From Oscillospiraceae bacterium (lineage in GTDB: Bacteria > Bacillota > Clostridia > Oscillospirales > Acutalibacteraceae), in assembly GCA_015066465.1 (NCBI GenBank), contig SVOI01000014.1, forward strand, positions 1-44,513: a stretch of 44,513 nt of DNA, in the 5' to 3' direction. A program made the position numbers and the translations under genes. This document shows positions 33,809-42,895 of the stretch, piece after piece (the first letter of the stretch is position 1; each line of letters starts with the position of its first letter). The notes under the pieces were generated by a model. It was not told the DNA's origin and ran no database searches. It worked only from the letters and a program-made list of their open reading frames with translations.

Positions 33809-36547
33809 ATGACACCAGAGCAAAAAGCAAGAGAAGCAATTGATTCAAAATTAATACAATCAGGCTGGATAATTCAAGATGTTAAATCTTTGGATTTGTC
33901 AGCCTCATTGGGCGTTGCTGTGCGTGAATTTCCTACAAGTACAGGTCCGGTTGATTATGCTCTTTTTGTTGATGGTGTGCCAGTTGGTGTTGTAGAAGCT
34001 AAGAAAAGCGAAGTTGGTGAAAATATAACAATAGTAGAAAATCAGTCTGCTCGCTATGCAAATAGCACATTTAAATGGATTAAAAATGATTATAAAATTC
34101 GCTTTGCTTATGAGGCAACCGATAAACTTACTCGTTTCACTGATTATGCAGATGAAAAATATAGGTCTCGTAGTGTTTTTTCTTTTCACCGTCCAGAAAG
34201 CTTACAATCATTGTTAAATAAAAGTGATACTATTCGTAATAATATGAAGCATTTTCCTGAATTCGATTCAACTGGGTTTAGAAAATGTCAGGTAACTGCA
34301 ATTCAGAATCTCGATAAATCTTTTGCCGATAATCGCCCTAAAGCACTTGTACAAATGGCTACAGGTGCAGGTAAAACATTTACTGCAATTACTGCAGCTT
34401 ACCGATTATTAAAATATGGCAAAATCAATCGTATTCTTTTTTTGGTTGATACAAAAGGTCTTGGTGAACAGGCAGAACGTGAGTTTCTTGCTTATACGCC
34501 AAATGATGACCCACGCTCATTCTCACAAATTTATGGTGTGAGTAGATTAAAGTCTTCATTTATTCCAAGTGATGTACAAGTTTGCGTTAGTACTATACAA
34601 AGAATGTACTCAATTTTAAAAGGTGAAGATATTGATGAATCGACAGAAGAAACATCTTTTAATGAATACGTTACAGCAGAATCTAAAGCACCAAAAGAAG
34701 TAGTGTATAATGAAAAATATCCACCAGAGTTTTTTGATTGTATTATTGTCGATGAATGCCATCGTTCAATTTACAATGTGTGGAATCAGGTTTTAGAGTA
34801 TTTTGATGCTTTTATTATTGGTTTAACTGCAACACCAGACAAGCGTACATTTGCTTTTTTTAATGAAAATATTGTTAGTGAATATTCAAGAGAACAAGCA
34901 ATAGTAGATGGTGTTAATGTTGGTGAAGATATCTTTGTTATAGAAACAAATGTTGGTAAAAATGGCGCTCATATTATGAAGCAAATGATAGAGGTAAGAA
35001 GTAGATTATCTCGTGAGAAGCGTTGGAAACAATTAGATGAAGACACTGATTATGTGCCAACACAACTTGATAGAGATATTGTAAATCCAAGTCAGATTCG
35101 TACAGTTATAAAAACTTTTAAAGATAATGTTTTTACAACGTTATTCCCTCGTCGTAAAGAAGTGCCAAAAACTTTAATATTTGCAAAAACTGATAGTCAT
35201 GCAGATGATATTATACAGATAGTGCGTGAAGAATTCGGTGAGGGTAATGAGTTTTGTAAAAAAATAACTTATTCAGCTGAAAATCCTGAAAGTGTGTTAA
35301 GTTCATTCAGAAATGACTATTATCCACGTATCGCAGTTACAGTTGATATGATTGCTACTGGAACAGATGTTAAGCCTATTGAATGTCTACTTTTTATGAG
35401 AGATGTTCGTAGTAAAAATTATTTTGAACAAATGAAGGGTAGAGGAACAAGAACTTTAGATAAAGATGATTTGCAAAAAGTTTCGCCTTCTGCTACTGAA
35501 AACAAAGACCACTTTGTAATAATAGATGCTGTTGGTGTTACAAAGTCTAAAAAATCAGAAACTCGTACTTTAGAGCGTAAGCCATCTGTAAGTATGAAAG
35601 AGTTGATGATGAATGTTGCTTTGGGTGCGAGAGATGAGGATACATTAACATCACTTGCAAACAGAGTAATCAGATTAAATAGTCAGATGTCTTCGGCAGA
35701 GAAAAAATCTTTCGAAGATAACACAGGTATTTCTGCCGGAAGACTTGCAGAAAATTTGTTAAATGCATTTGATGAAGATGTTGTTTTACAAAGAGCAAAA
35801 AAGGTTTTTTCAGTTTCAGAGCCTACAGATGAGCAACTCGAGAAAATTAAAAAAGAGTTGAGGAAAGAAGCGGTTGAACCATTCTTAAAACCAGAAGCAA
35901 GAGAGTTTATTGAAAATGTTCGTCGTAGCCATGAACAAATTATTGACAATGTAAATCTTGACGAGGTTGTTTTTGCTGGATTTGATTCACAACAAGAAGC
36001 AAATGCAGATCGTATTATTAAAACTTTTCGTGATTTTATTGATGAAAATCGTGATGAAATTATTGCTTTACGAATTATCTATAATCAACAGTATAAAGAT
36101 AGACCTATGGTAATAGAAAAACTAAAGGATTTATACGAAAAGTTGAAGTTATCAGGTGTAACAATTGAGCGTTTATGGGATTGTTATGCAATTAAAAAGC
36201 CAGAAAAAGTAAAACGAGGTACAGTATCACAATTAACAGACCTTATTTCTATTATCAGATATGAAATGGGGTATAGTGATAACCTTACACCTTTTGCTGA
36301 TAAAGTGAACTATAACTTTATGCAGTGGACTTTACGTCGCAATGCGGGTGCAGTGCATTTTACGGAAGAACAAATGGAGTGGTTACGACTTATTAAAGAC
36401 CACATTGCAACATCGTTGAGTATTGTGCCAGATGATTTAGATTTAAGCCCATTTGACCGCAAAGGCGGTCTTGGCAAATTCTATGATGTGTTCGGAGATA
36501 AATACGAAGAAATTTTAAATGAAATGAATATAGAATTAGTAGCGTAA
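33809..36547 (+). CDS. hsdR: Type I restriction enzyme R subunit (HsdR, EcoEI type)
   Basis: 912 aa. The N-terminal nuclease motif has E40, D49 and E63-A-K65 in VDYALFVDGVPVGVVEAKK. The SF2 motor follows, with Walker A ATGAGKT (184-190), DECH (315-318), LTATPDK (339-345) and a motif VI-like EQMKGRGTRT. The C-terminal third resembles the EcoEI_R C-terminal domain, which docks the methylase. It cuts DNA after ATP-driven translocation when both strands of the HsdS target lack methylation. All key residues are present, so it should be active. First gene of a five-gene operon. Confidence 0.95.
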   Translation: MTPEQKAREAIDSKLIQSGWIIQDVKSLDLSASLGVAVREFPTSTGPVDYALFVDGVPVGVVEAKKSEVGENITIVENQSARYANSTFKWIKNDYKIRFAYEATDKLTRFTDYADEKYRSRSVFSFHRPESLQSLLNKSDTIRNNMKHFPEFDSTGFRKCQVTAIQNLDKSFADNRPKALVQMATGAGKTFTAITAAYRLLKYGKINRILFLVDTKGLGEQAEREFLAYTPNDDPRSFSQIYGVSRLKSSFIPSDVQVCVSTIQRMYSILKGEDIDESTEETSFNEYVTAESKAPKEVVYNEKYPPEFFDCIIVDECHRSIYNVWNQVLEYFDAFIIGLTATPDKRTFAFFNENIVSEYSREQAIVDGVNVGEDIFVIETNVGKNGAHIMKQMIEVRSRLSREKRWKQLDEDTDYVPTQLDRDIVNPSQIRTVIKTFKDNVFTTLFPRRKEVPKTLIFAKTDSHADDIIQIVREEFGEGNEFCKKITYSAENPESVLSSFRNDYYPRIAVTVDMIATGTDVKPIECLLFMRDVRSKNYFEQMKGRGTRTLDKDDLQKVSPSATENKDHFVIIDAVGVTKSKKSETRTLERKPSVSMKELMMNVALGARDEDTLTSLANRVIRLNSQMSSAEKKSFEDNTGISAGRLAENLLNAFDEDVVLQRAKKVFSVSEPTDEQLEKIKKELRKEAVEPFLKPEAREFIENVRRSHEQIIDNVNLDEVVFAGFDSQQEANADRIIKTFRDFIDENRDEIIALRIIYNQQYKDRPMVIEKLKDLYEKLKLSGVTIERLWDCYAIKKPEKVKRGTVSQLTDLISIIRYEMGYSDNLTPFADKVNYNFMQWTLRRNAGAVHFTEEQMEWLRLIKDHIATSLSIVPDDLDLSPFDRKGGLGKFYDVFGDKYEEILNEMNIELVA

Positions 36548-36560
36548 AGGAGTATTTACT

Positions 36561-37517
36561 ATGGCAGTACCAAGAGTATTTATAAGTTCTACATTTTATG
36601 ATTTGGTTCAAGTAAGATATAACATCGGTGATTTTATTAAAAATCTGGGATATGAACCAGTTATGCACGAAAAATCGGCGATTACATATACGCAGAATAC
36701 AGAATTAGAAAATGATTGTTACAATGAATTATCTAGTTGTGATATTGTTGTGTGTATTATTGGTAATAATTTCGGTACACAATCTCAAGTTAGCGAGTTG
36801 TCTATAACCATGGAAGAATTAAAGACAGCAATAAAATCAAAAAAGAAAATATATGTTTTTATTGCAAAAGATGTTTTTATAGAAAATCGCACATATGAAC
36901 AAAATAAAGATAATGGTAGTTTTAAATCAGCTTATACAGATGATTTAAAAATACATGAGTTTATTCTTAATTTGAAAAAAGAAAGGAAGATAGTAATATC
37001 CTCTTTTGAAACAACTGATGAAATTACCAATACGCTTAAACTTCAATTTGCAGGATTGTTTCAATCTTTTTTACAAGAAAAAGCAAGAGTGACAAATGAA
37101 AAAATTACATATGATTTAGCGGAAACAGCGGAAAATATAAAAAGTCTTATCAATGAAATGGTTGAACATAATCAAGCTTTTATAAGTCATTTTGATGGAA
37201 GTGCATTTGCAGTTAATATGACATTACAATATATACGTAAAAAATTAGGACTAGAGAAAGTATCAATATATGCTAAAAATTTAGATGCACTAGATGAATT
37301 TATGAAGTTCTTGGGGTTTGAATCTGTGGATGTAGATGATTTTATTGATGACGAGCGAAAATATGTTAGAAATGAATTTGATAAAAAATCAACACTGATA
37401 TTAAAAAGTTGTTTGTTAGATGAAGAAAACAATTTTAAAGATATTCGAAACAAAGAAATATTGGATAATAGTGTTATTTGGATAGAAACATCTGTTGAAG
37501 ATGATTTGCCATTTTAA
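36561..37517 (+). CDS. DUF4062 protein (TIR-like signalling fold) inside the RM operon
   Basis: 318 aa. The N-terminus PRVFISSTFYDLVQVRYNI, then CDIVVCIIGNNFGTQS and MEELKTAIKSKKKIYVFIAKD, is the DUF4062 pattern, a Rossmann-like domain related to TIR/SEFIR and often fused to STAND NTPases. Here it is not fused to an NTPase. The C-terminal half (about 175-318) has a helical stretch and no recognised domain. It lies 13 bp after hsdR with AAAGGAG and 15 bp before hsdS, so it is co-transcribed with the RM genes. Possible roles are an accessory effector or sensor of RM failure; both are inference. Confidence 0.82.
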   Translation: MAVPRVFISSTFYDLVQVRYNIGDFIKNLGYEPVMHEKSAITYTQNTELENDCYNELSSCDIVVCIIGNNFGTQSQVSELSITMEELKTAIKSKKKIYVFIAKDVFIENRTYEQNKDNGSFKSAYTDDLKIHEFILNLKKERKIVISSFETTDEITNTLKLQFAGLFQSFLQEKARVTNEKITYDLAETAENIKSLINEMVEHNQAFISHFDGSAFAVNMTLQYIRKKLGLEKVSIYAKNLDALDEFMKFLGFESVDVDDFIDDERKYVRNEFDKKSTLILKSCLLDEENNFKDIRNKEILDNSVIWIETSVEDDLPF

Positions 37518-37532
37518 TTAGGAGAAATAATA

Positions 37533-38705
37533 ATGAATTCTAAATGGAATTATGTACCTTTTGATTCTCTTTTTGATTGGAAACAAAAATCTCATATTAA
37601 ATCTGGTGATGGTCAAAAAAACGGACTGTATAAAATGTTTGTGTGTAGTGACACCGAAATTAAAAGATTTAATGAGTACATAGAATCAGGAGAATCATTG
37701 GTTTTTGGAACTGGCGGAAAAGCGTCATGTCATTTTGTTGACGAGAAATTTGCATATTCTACAGATTGTGTAGTAGCACAGAAGAAAAAATCTGATATAT
37801 GCACCAAGTTTTATTACTACTACTTAAGACAAAATCGATTAAATTCAATACAGCAAACTTTTACTGGTAGTGGACTTCAGCATACATCAAAAAAGAAAAT
37901 AGGTGCATTATTAGTACCAGTTGTTGATTTTGAAACTCAAAAATGTATTGTTGCAAAAATTGAAGAACTGTTTTCTGAACTTGATAATAACATTGAAACA
38001 CTGAAAAACACAAAGCAACAACTTGCAGTATATCGTCAAGCTGTATTGAAAGCAGCGTTTGAGGGAGAATTAACTGGTGTTGTTGATATCAGAAAAATCT
38101 CGCTCAACGATATGGTCTCTGGAAAAGAGGGGTTGAGAAGAGGTCCTTTTGGCAGTTCAATTAAAAAATCATGTTTTGTATCGGAGGGGTTTAAAGTTTA
38201 CGAACAGGGGAATGCAATAAATAACGATCCGTATAGAGGAAATTACTATATTACACCAGAAAAATATGAAGAATTAACCAAATTCCATGTTAAGCCCCAT
38301 GATCTTTTGGTAAGTTGTTCTGGGGTTACTTTGGGGCGTATAGTGGAATTGCCTGATGATGCAAAGTCTGGTGTAATTAATCAAGCTTTGTTACGTATAA
38401 GACTTAACCATAATGTGGTAAATAGCAAATACTTTATTGCATATTTTAGGTCGGAATTGTTTCAAAGAAAGATTTTTGATAAGTCGCAGGGTTCAGCAAT
38501 GCCTAATTTGGTTGGTATTAAAGAATTTAAAAATATTAAGATGAATGTTCCGTTGCAGATATCTGACCAGTTATCCATTGTACATGAAATAGAGTCTCGT
38601 TTTTCCGTTTGCGATAATATCGAAAAAACAGTTAATGATGCTTTACAACAATCTGAAGCGATGCGACAAGGTATTCTAAAACAGGCATTTGAAGGTAAAA
38701 TATAG
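37533..38705 (+). CDS. hsdS: Type I restriction-modification specificity subunit (HsdS)
   Basis: 390 aa with two target recognition domains (about 1-145 and 185-340), each followed by a conserved helical spacer. ELFSELDNNIETLKNTKQQL...AVLKAAFEGELT and ESRFSVCDNIEKTVNDALQQ...GILKQAFEGKI are the two matching copies. Each TRD reads one half of the bipartite target. Full length, with no sign of truncation or of inverted partial hsdS copies nearby for phase switching. AGGAG precedes the ATG. Confidence 0.93.
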   Translation: MNSKWNYVPFDSLFDWKQKSHIKSGDGQKNGLYKMFVCSDTEIKRFNEYIESGESLVFGTGGKASCHFVDEKFAYSTDCVVAQKKKSDICTKFYYYYLRQNRLNSIQQTFTGSGLQHTSKKKIGALLVPVVDFETQKCIVAKIEELFSELDNNIETLKNTKQQLAVYRQAVLKAAFEGELTGVVDIRKISLNDMVSGKEGLRRGPFGSSIKKSCFVSEGFKVYEQGNAINNDPYRGNYYITPEKYEELTKFHVKPHDLLVSCSGVTLGRIVELPDDAKSGVINQALLRIRLNHNVVNSKYFIAYFRSELFQRKIFDKSQGSAMPNLVGIKEFKNIKMNVPLQISDQLSIVHEIESRFSVCDNIEKTVNDALQQSEAMRQGILKQAFEGKI

Positions 38706-38721
38706 AAAGAAGGAAAGACAA

Positions 38722-39588
38722 ATGACATGGTTACAGGAATTGTTAGATAATACATTGTTCCAAACATTTCTTGCGATAATAGCAATTGTTGGTTTTGCAT
38801 ACGGTTTTATATTTCAGCGGATTAACAAAGAGAAGAAAGAATTTTCATATTGTTTAAAATCTAATCATCTTATAAGAAAGAAAAAAAGTAAGTTTGAAAA
38901 AATTTCCATTTCCTATGATGGTAAACAAATCGAAGATTTGTGTGTAAGCAAATTCACAATTTGGAATAGTGGTAATAGAACGTTAAATTCCATAGATATG
39001 GTAGATAGTAAAGAATTAACAATATCAACATTGGATAGTAGTATAATTCTTGATGTTGAGATTATTGCTTGTTCTGATGAAACTAACAAATTTTCGGTCA
39101 AATCAATAGATGATCATACTATTAAAGTTAACTTTGACTATGTAGATAAAAAAGAAGGTGTTATCGTACAGATAATACATACAGGTACGGATTCAGATAT
39201 ACAAATTGACTGCAAAATAAAAGGTGGTAAACAAATAAAAAATATCAATAATAACAAGACCACTAAATTTATTGGACGTTTTTTAAATAGTGCTATATTT
39301 GAAAGTTTTTCTATGTTTTTTTATGGTGTAGCAATTATTCTTTTCTTTTTGATGTTTATTGTTAGTTTTGTGTCAATATTTAACGTTGATTTACAAAATG
39401 CACTTTTTCCATTAGAAAGTTCCTCTATAGAAAATTCATATAGTCCACAAAACTCTGCAATTATAACTTCAATAACATTTTTTGTGTCTTTGATAATAAT
39501 GGGTGGGATGTATTTCCCAATAATAAAAAGATTTTTCAATATGGGGATTCCTAAGTCATTAAAAGATTTATCTGGTTTCAAAAATTAA
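38722..39588 (+). CDS. Three-TM membrane protein inside the RM operon, unknown function
   Basis: 288 aa from the ATG at 38722, with AAGGAAAG before it; the upstream open frame overlaps the end of hsdS and was rejected. One N-terminal helix (TFLAIIAIVGFAYGFIF), a beta-rich soluble domain of about 150 residues (FEKISISYDGKQIEDL, LCVSKFTIWNSGNRTLNSIDM), and two C-terminal helices (SMFFYGVAIILFFLMFIV, SITFFVSLIIMGGMYF). I recall similar isolated proteins in variable regions but know no function. It lies 16 bp after hsdS and 17 bp before hsdM. A membrane effector is an attractive but unproven idea. Confidence 0.75.
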   Translation: MTWLQELLDNTLFQTFLAIIAIVGFAYGFIFQRINKEKKEFSYCLKSNHLIRKKKSKFEKISISYDGKQIEDLCVSKFTIWNSGNRTLNSIDMVDSKELTISTLDSSIILDVEIIACSDETNKFSVKSIDDHTIKVNFDYVDKKEGVIVQIIHTGTDSDIQIDCKIKGGKQIKNINNNKTTKFIGRFLNSAIFESFSMFFYGVAIILFFLMFIVSFVSIFNVDLQNALFPLESSSIENSYSPQNSAIITSITFFVSLIIMGGMYFPIIKRFFNMGIPKSLKDLSGFKN

Positions 39589-39605
39589 TTAAATTGAGGT
39601 GTAAA

Positions 39606-41093
39606 ATGTCAGAACAATCATCAACAATAATTTCAAAAGTTTGGGGTATGTGTAACCCTCTTCGTGATGATGGTGTATCATACGGAGACTATCTTGAACA
39701 ACTTACATATTTAATTTTTTTAAAGATGTCTGACGAGTATTCGCAAAAGCCTTACAATAAGGAAACGGGTATTCCAAATGGCTATACCTGGAGTGATATG
39801 AACACTTTAAAAGGGTCTGAACTTGAAGAACAATATAAGAACACCCTTGAAGAACTTGCTAAACAAGGTGGAATATTAGGTAAGATTTTTGCTCAGGCAA
39901 GTAATAAAATCAGTAATGCTGCTATTTTGTATCGCATTGTGCAAATGATAGATAAAGAAAAATGGGTTTCAATGTCATCTGATGTTAAAGGTGAAATTTA
40001 TGAAGGCTTACTGCAAAAGAATGCAGAAGACGTAAAAAGTGGAGCAGGTCAATACTTTACACCACGCCCACTTATAAAAGCAATGGTTGAGTGTCTTCGT
40101 CCTGAACCTATGAAAACTATTGCTGACCCTTGTTGTGGTTCTGGAGGTTTCTTCTTAGCTGCACAGGATTTTATTACAGATACTAATAATTACAATCTTA
40201 ATCGTGAACAAAAAGAGTTTTTAAAGAATGAAACCTTCTACGGAAATGAATTAGTTAACACTACATTCAAAATGGCTTTGATGAACTTATATTTACATAA
40301 TATAGGTGATATCTATGGCAAAATACCTGTTACTAAAGGTGATTCGCTTTTGTCTGACCCTGGTTATAGAGTGGATTATGTATTAACAAACCCACCATTC
40401 GGTAAAAAGTCATCTATCACAATGACCAACGAAGAAGGCGAAGAGGAAGAAGAGGAACTTGTTTACAATCGTCAGGATTTCTGGACAACAAGCTCTAACA
40501 AACAACTTAATTTTATTCAGCACATAAATACTATTCTTAAGGCAACTGGCAAAGCAGCTGTTGTTGTACCAGATAATGTTTTGTTTGAAGGTGGAGCTGG
40601 TGAAATTATAAGACAAAAGTTGCTTCACACTACAGATTTACATACTATCTTAAGACTTCCTACAGGTATATTCTATAAGCCTGGTGTTAAGGCAAATGTA
40701 CTTTTTTATGATAAAAAACCAGCAAGTCCTGAAATGCAGACAAAAGAAGTCTGGATTTACGATTTTCGTACAAACATGCATTTTACATTAAAGCAACACC
40801 CAATGACAGATGCAGACCTTGTTGATTTCATCGAGTGTTATAATCCCAAAAATCGTTATGAACGCAAAGAAACATGGTCAGAAGAAAATCCTGATGGTCG
40901 TTGGCGTAAATTTAATGTGGATGAAATACTCAAGAGAGATAAAACAAGTTTAGATATCTTCTGGATAAAAGATAAATCTTTAACAGACCTTGATTCTTTA
41001 CCAGATCCCGACGTGCTCGCCGCAGATATTATTGATAATCTCCAGTCAGCACTTGATGGATTTAATGAGTTAATGGGAATGTTGAAGAACTGA
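39606..41093 (+). CDS. hsdM: Type I restriction-modification methyltransferase subunit (HsdM)
   Basis: 495 aa from the ATG at 39606 with GAGGTG before it; the TTG at 39594 overlaps that site. Helical N-terminal domain (about 1-140), then the N6-adenine methylase: GQYFTPRPLIKAMVE, SAM-binding motif I ADPCCGSGGFFLAA (about 173-186), and catalytic NPPF (262-265). A C-terminal helical region binds HsdS. It methylates adenine in both strands of the HsdS target to protect host DNA. Last gene of the operon; in most type I loci hsdM comes before hsdS, so the order here is unusual. Confidence 0.95.
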   Translation: MSEQSSTIISKVWGMCNPLRDDGVSYGDYLEQLTYLIFLKMSDEYSQKPYNKETGIPNGYTWSDMNTLKGSELEEQYKNTLEELAKQGGILGKIFAQASNKISNAAILYRIVQMIDKEKWVSMSSDVKGEIYEGLLQKNAEDVKSGAGQYFTPRPLIKAMVECLRPEPMKTIADPCCGSGGFFLAAQDFITDTNNYNLNREQKEFLKNETFYGNELVNTTFKMALMNLYLHNIGDIYGKIPVTKGDSLLSDPGYRVDYVLTNPPFGKKSSITMTNEEGEEEEEELVYNRQDFWTTSSNKQLNFIQHINTILKATGKAAVVVPDNVLFEGGAGEIIRQKLLHTTDLHTILRLPTGIFYKPGVKANVLFYDKKPASPEMQTKEVWIYDFRTNMHFTLKQHPMTDADLVDFIECYNPKNRYERKETWSEENPDGRWRKFNVDEILKRDKTSLDIFWIKDKSLTDLDSLPDPDVLAADIIDNLQSALDGFNELMGMLKN

Positions 41094-41118
41094 TTATATA
41101 TGTTATGTCGCAAAAATG

Positions 41119-41178
41119 CACAACACCATCACCGCAGCCTAATCCCCACACCACCCACCAATTTCGGCGGGTGGTGTT
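41119..41178. repeat. Direct repeat copy 1 with terminator hairpin, right of hsdM
   Basis: About 60 bp beginning CACAACACCATCACCGCAGC and ending in the hairpin CACCACCCACC (41149-41159) / GGCGGGTGGTG (41166-41176) plus T run. It terminates the RM operon. A second copy lies beyond the GH5 gene in the same orientation. Confidence 0.8.
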
Positions 41179-41190
41179 TTGTAAAATAAA

Positions 41191-42336
41191 TTATGCTTTT
41201 GCATATTCAGAGAGTAATGCGTGGTCGTTCATTGGTTTACAGCAATTTTCTGTTCTTATAGACGACCATTTACGTTCAATTTCTTCGGCAGAGTCGTTGT
41301 TTATATCAACAACGTTTTTCTCGTCATCTGAACCCATCATAAACCATTGGCTTGTTTGTTCCGTGGCACAATGTCCCTTGTAAGTCCACGTCAGCCAGTT
41401 ATATGAGCATTCATTGAAAAGCTTCAGAATATATTCCCAGGTGGCAGTTCCACGACAAGGCGAAAATTCACCTACAAGCACAGGTACGTTGAATTTTTTT
41501 CTTGCATGGTGCAGAGTAGCTTCCTTGAAACTATCATTTGAATCATCATAAAAATGATACTGATACATAACGTTTTCCCATCCACGTTCTTGGGGGTGGG
41601 GGATGTCGTCTGGTGTCCATATTGCCTCAAGTGTTATTATATGATCTGGGTCGTTTGCTCTGACTGCATCGTAAAATAAAGAATAAACGTCGTGATATTT
41701 GCTGTTGATTTTATCGTCGCCCTCATAATCGCACATAGGCTCATTCATTAAGTCGTAGGCGGCAACCGTTCCGTTTCCTGCAAAATGACGGGCAATCTCG
41801 CTCCATAATTCACATGCGAGAGAACGAAAACGAGCACCTTCTTCGGTTTCATCATAAAGTTTACAATGGTTCACACGGCAACAGTGGTGGGCTATGCTCT
41901 GGTGACCGGGTACACCATGCATATCAAGAATAACGTATATATTCCTTTTTTCACATTCCGAAACAATCCAGTCAAGGCGAGAAAAATCAATTTCGCCATT
42001 TTCCCTGCGTTTCCAGGTGCCATTGTCATTAGCCTGAAAATTACGGTACCAGAATGGTACACGCACACAGGTAAAATCGAGCGATTGAATATAGTCAAGG
42101 TCGTATTCGGTTATGTAGTTGTCTTCACGGATTTTTATAAGTCGCTCCGCTTCATCTTTACCAAAACGCTGTTCAAGTGTGGTTACAATATCCCATTGAG
42201 CTTCTCCACCCTTGAAAAATCCCTGCCATAATTCATCAAGCAACCATCCGCCAAGATTCGTTCCTCGTAAAAATACCTGCTTACCCTCGGCGTTGATGAT
42301 TTTTTCACCATCACAATGAAGCATACTAAGACTCAT
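41191..42336 (-). CDS. Glycoside hydrolase family 5 (endoglucanase/exo-beta-glucanase-like)
   Basis: 381 aa from the ATG at 42336, which has AGGAGG 7 nt upstream. TIM barrel with FLRGTNLGGWLLDE, the arginine strand VRVPFWYRNF, ILDMHGVPGHQ, the acid/base E199 in YDLMNEP and the nucleophile E290 in VGEFSP. The N-terminus resembles the EXG1-like GH5 group. No signal peptide or binding module, so it likely acts on imported oligosaccharides. Base composition appears more GC-rich than its neighbours, and two 60-bp direct repeats bound it. Confidence 0.92.
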   Translation of the reverse strand: MSLSMLHCDGEKIINAEGKQVFLRGTNLGGWLLDELWQGFFKGGEAQWDIVTTLEQRFGKDEAERLIKIREDNYITEYDLDYIQSLDFTCVRVPFWYRNFQANDNGTWKRRENGEIDFSRLDWIVSECEKRNIYVILDMHGVPGHQSIAHHCCRVNHCKLYDETEEGARFRSLACELWSEIARHFAGNGTVAAYDLMNEPMCDYEGDDKINSKYHDVYSLFYDAVRANDPDHIITLEAIWTPDDIPHPQERGWENVMYQYHFYDDSNDSFKEATLHHARKKFNVPVLVGEFSPCRGTATWEYILKLFNECSYNWLTWTYKGHCATEQTSQWFMMGSDDEKNVVDINNDSAEEIERKWSSIRTENCCKPMNDHALLSEYAKA

Positions 42337-42544
42337 ACTACGTCCTCCTGTTACAATAAATTCCACGCGCAATATTCATTACAGTCGATTATATCATAAA
42401 AACAAACCCGAAACAATAACGTTGCAAATTGAAAATTTGTGGAATTTTACTGATTTATGTAATATATCTCCATGTCGCGAAAAAATGTAACGTATTGAAC
42501 TCAAGAAAATTTATACTCAAGTAGGGTGAGCCTATTTGAAACTA

Positions 42545-42606
42545 CACACCACCATCACCGCTGCCTAAAACCCACACCACCCACCAAAATTCTGGCGGGT
42601 GGTGTT
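42545..42606. repeat. Direct repeat copy 2 with terminator hairpin, upstream of the GH5 gene
   Basis: About 62 bp starting CACACCACCATCACCGCTGC with the hairpin CACCACCCACC (42575-42585) / GGCGGGTGGTG (42594-42604). Differs from copy 1 (41119) at only a few bases outside the arms and is in the same orientation, about 1.43 kb away. Confidence 0.8.
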
Positions 42607-42611
42607 TCTGA

Positions 42612-42740
42612 TATCATCTCTTGTTACAATGCTTATCAAAGCTCGGGTTAAATGCATAAAAGTTCTTGCTATCCAATTTATCAGTTGCAATCCTTAAGCC
42701 TTCCTCACGATAACAAGCCTTTAAACAAAAATGGTCAATA
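42612..42740 (-). pseudogene. Possible gene remnant (about 41 codons, no start)
   Basis: On the minus strand an open stretch reads DHFCLKACYREEGLRIATD then KLDSKNFYAFNPSFDKHCNKR and a stop. It has no start codon or ribosome binding site and begins right after an in-frame TGA. The residue mix looks protein-like, so it may be the C-terminal end of a deleted gene. Family not recognised. The remainder of 42373-42895 holds no gene I can see. Confidence 0.3.
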
Positions 42741-42895
42741 ACTCAACAGAATTTTCTAAAGCACATAAAAAGAGTAACATAAAATTTTGTTCTACTCTAA
42801 TCATGGAGATAAAAAACGATAAACTAAGATATTTGTTGATAGATAAGTTAAGAAATTAAAACAAAACGCAACCATTCACTTCGGTTGCGTTTAAT

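Noticed and set aside
38689-38721. Earlier start of the membrane protein gene overlapping hsdS
   Set aside because: The ribosome binding site AAGGAAAG lies after it and directly before the ATG at 38722.
41105-41383. 92-aa plus-strand open frame
   Set aside because: It starts in a terminator repeat and runs antisense through the GH5 gene.
41119-42606. GH5 region as an insertion sequence
   Set aside because: The flanking repeats are direct, not inverted, and there is no transposase or integrase between them.
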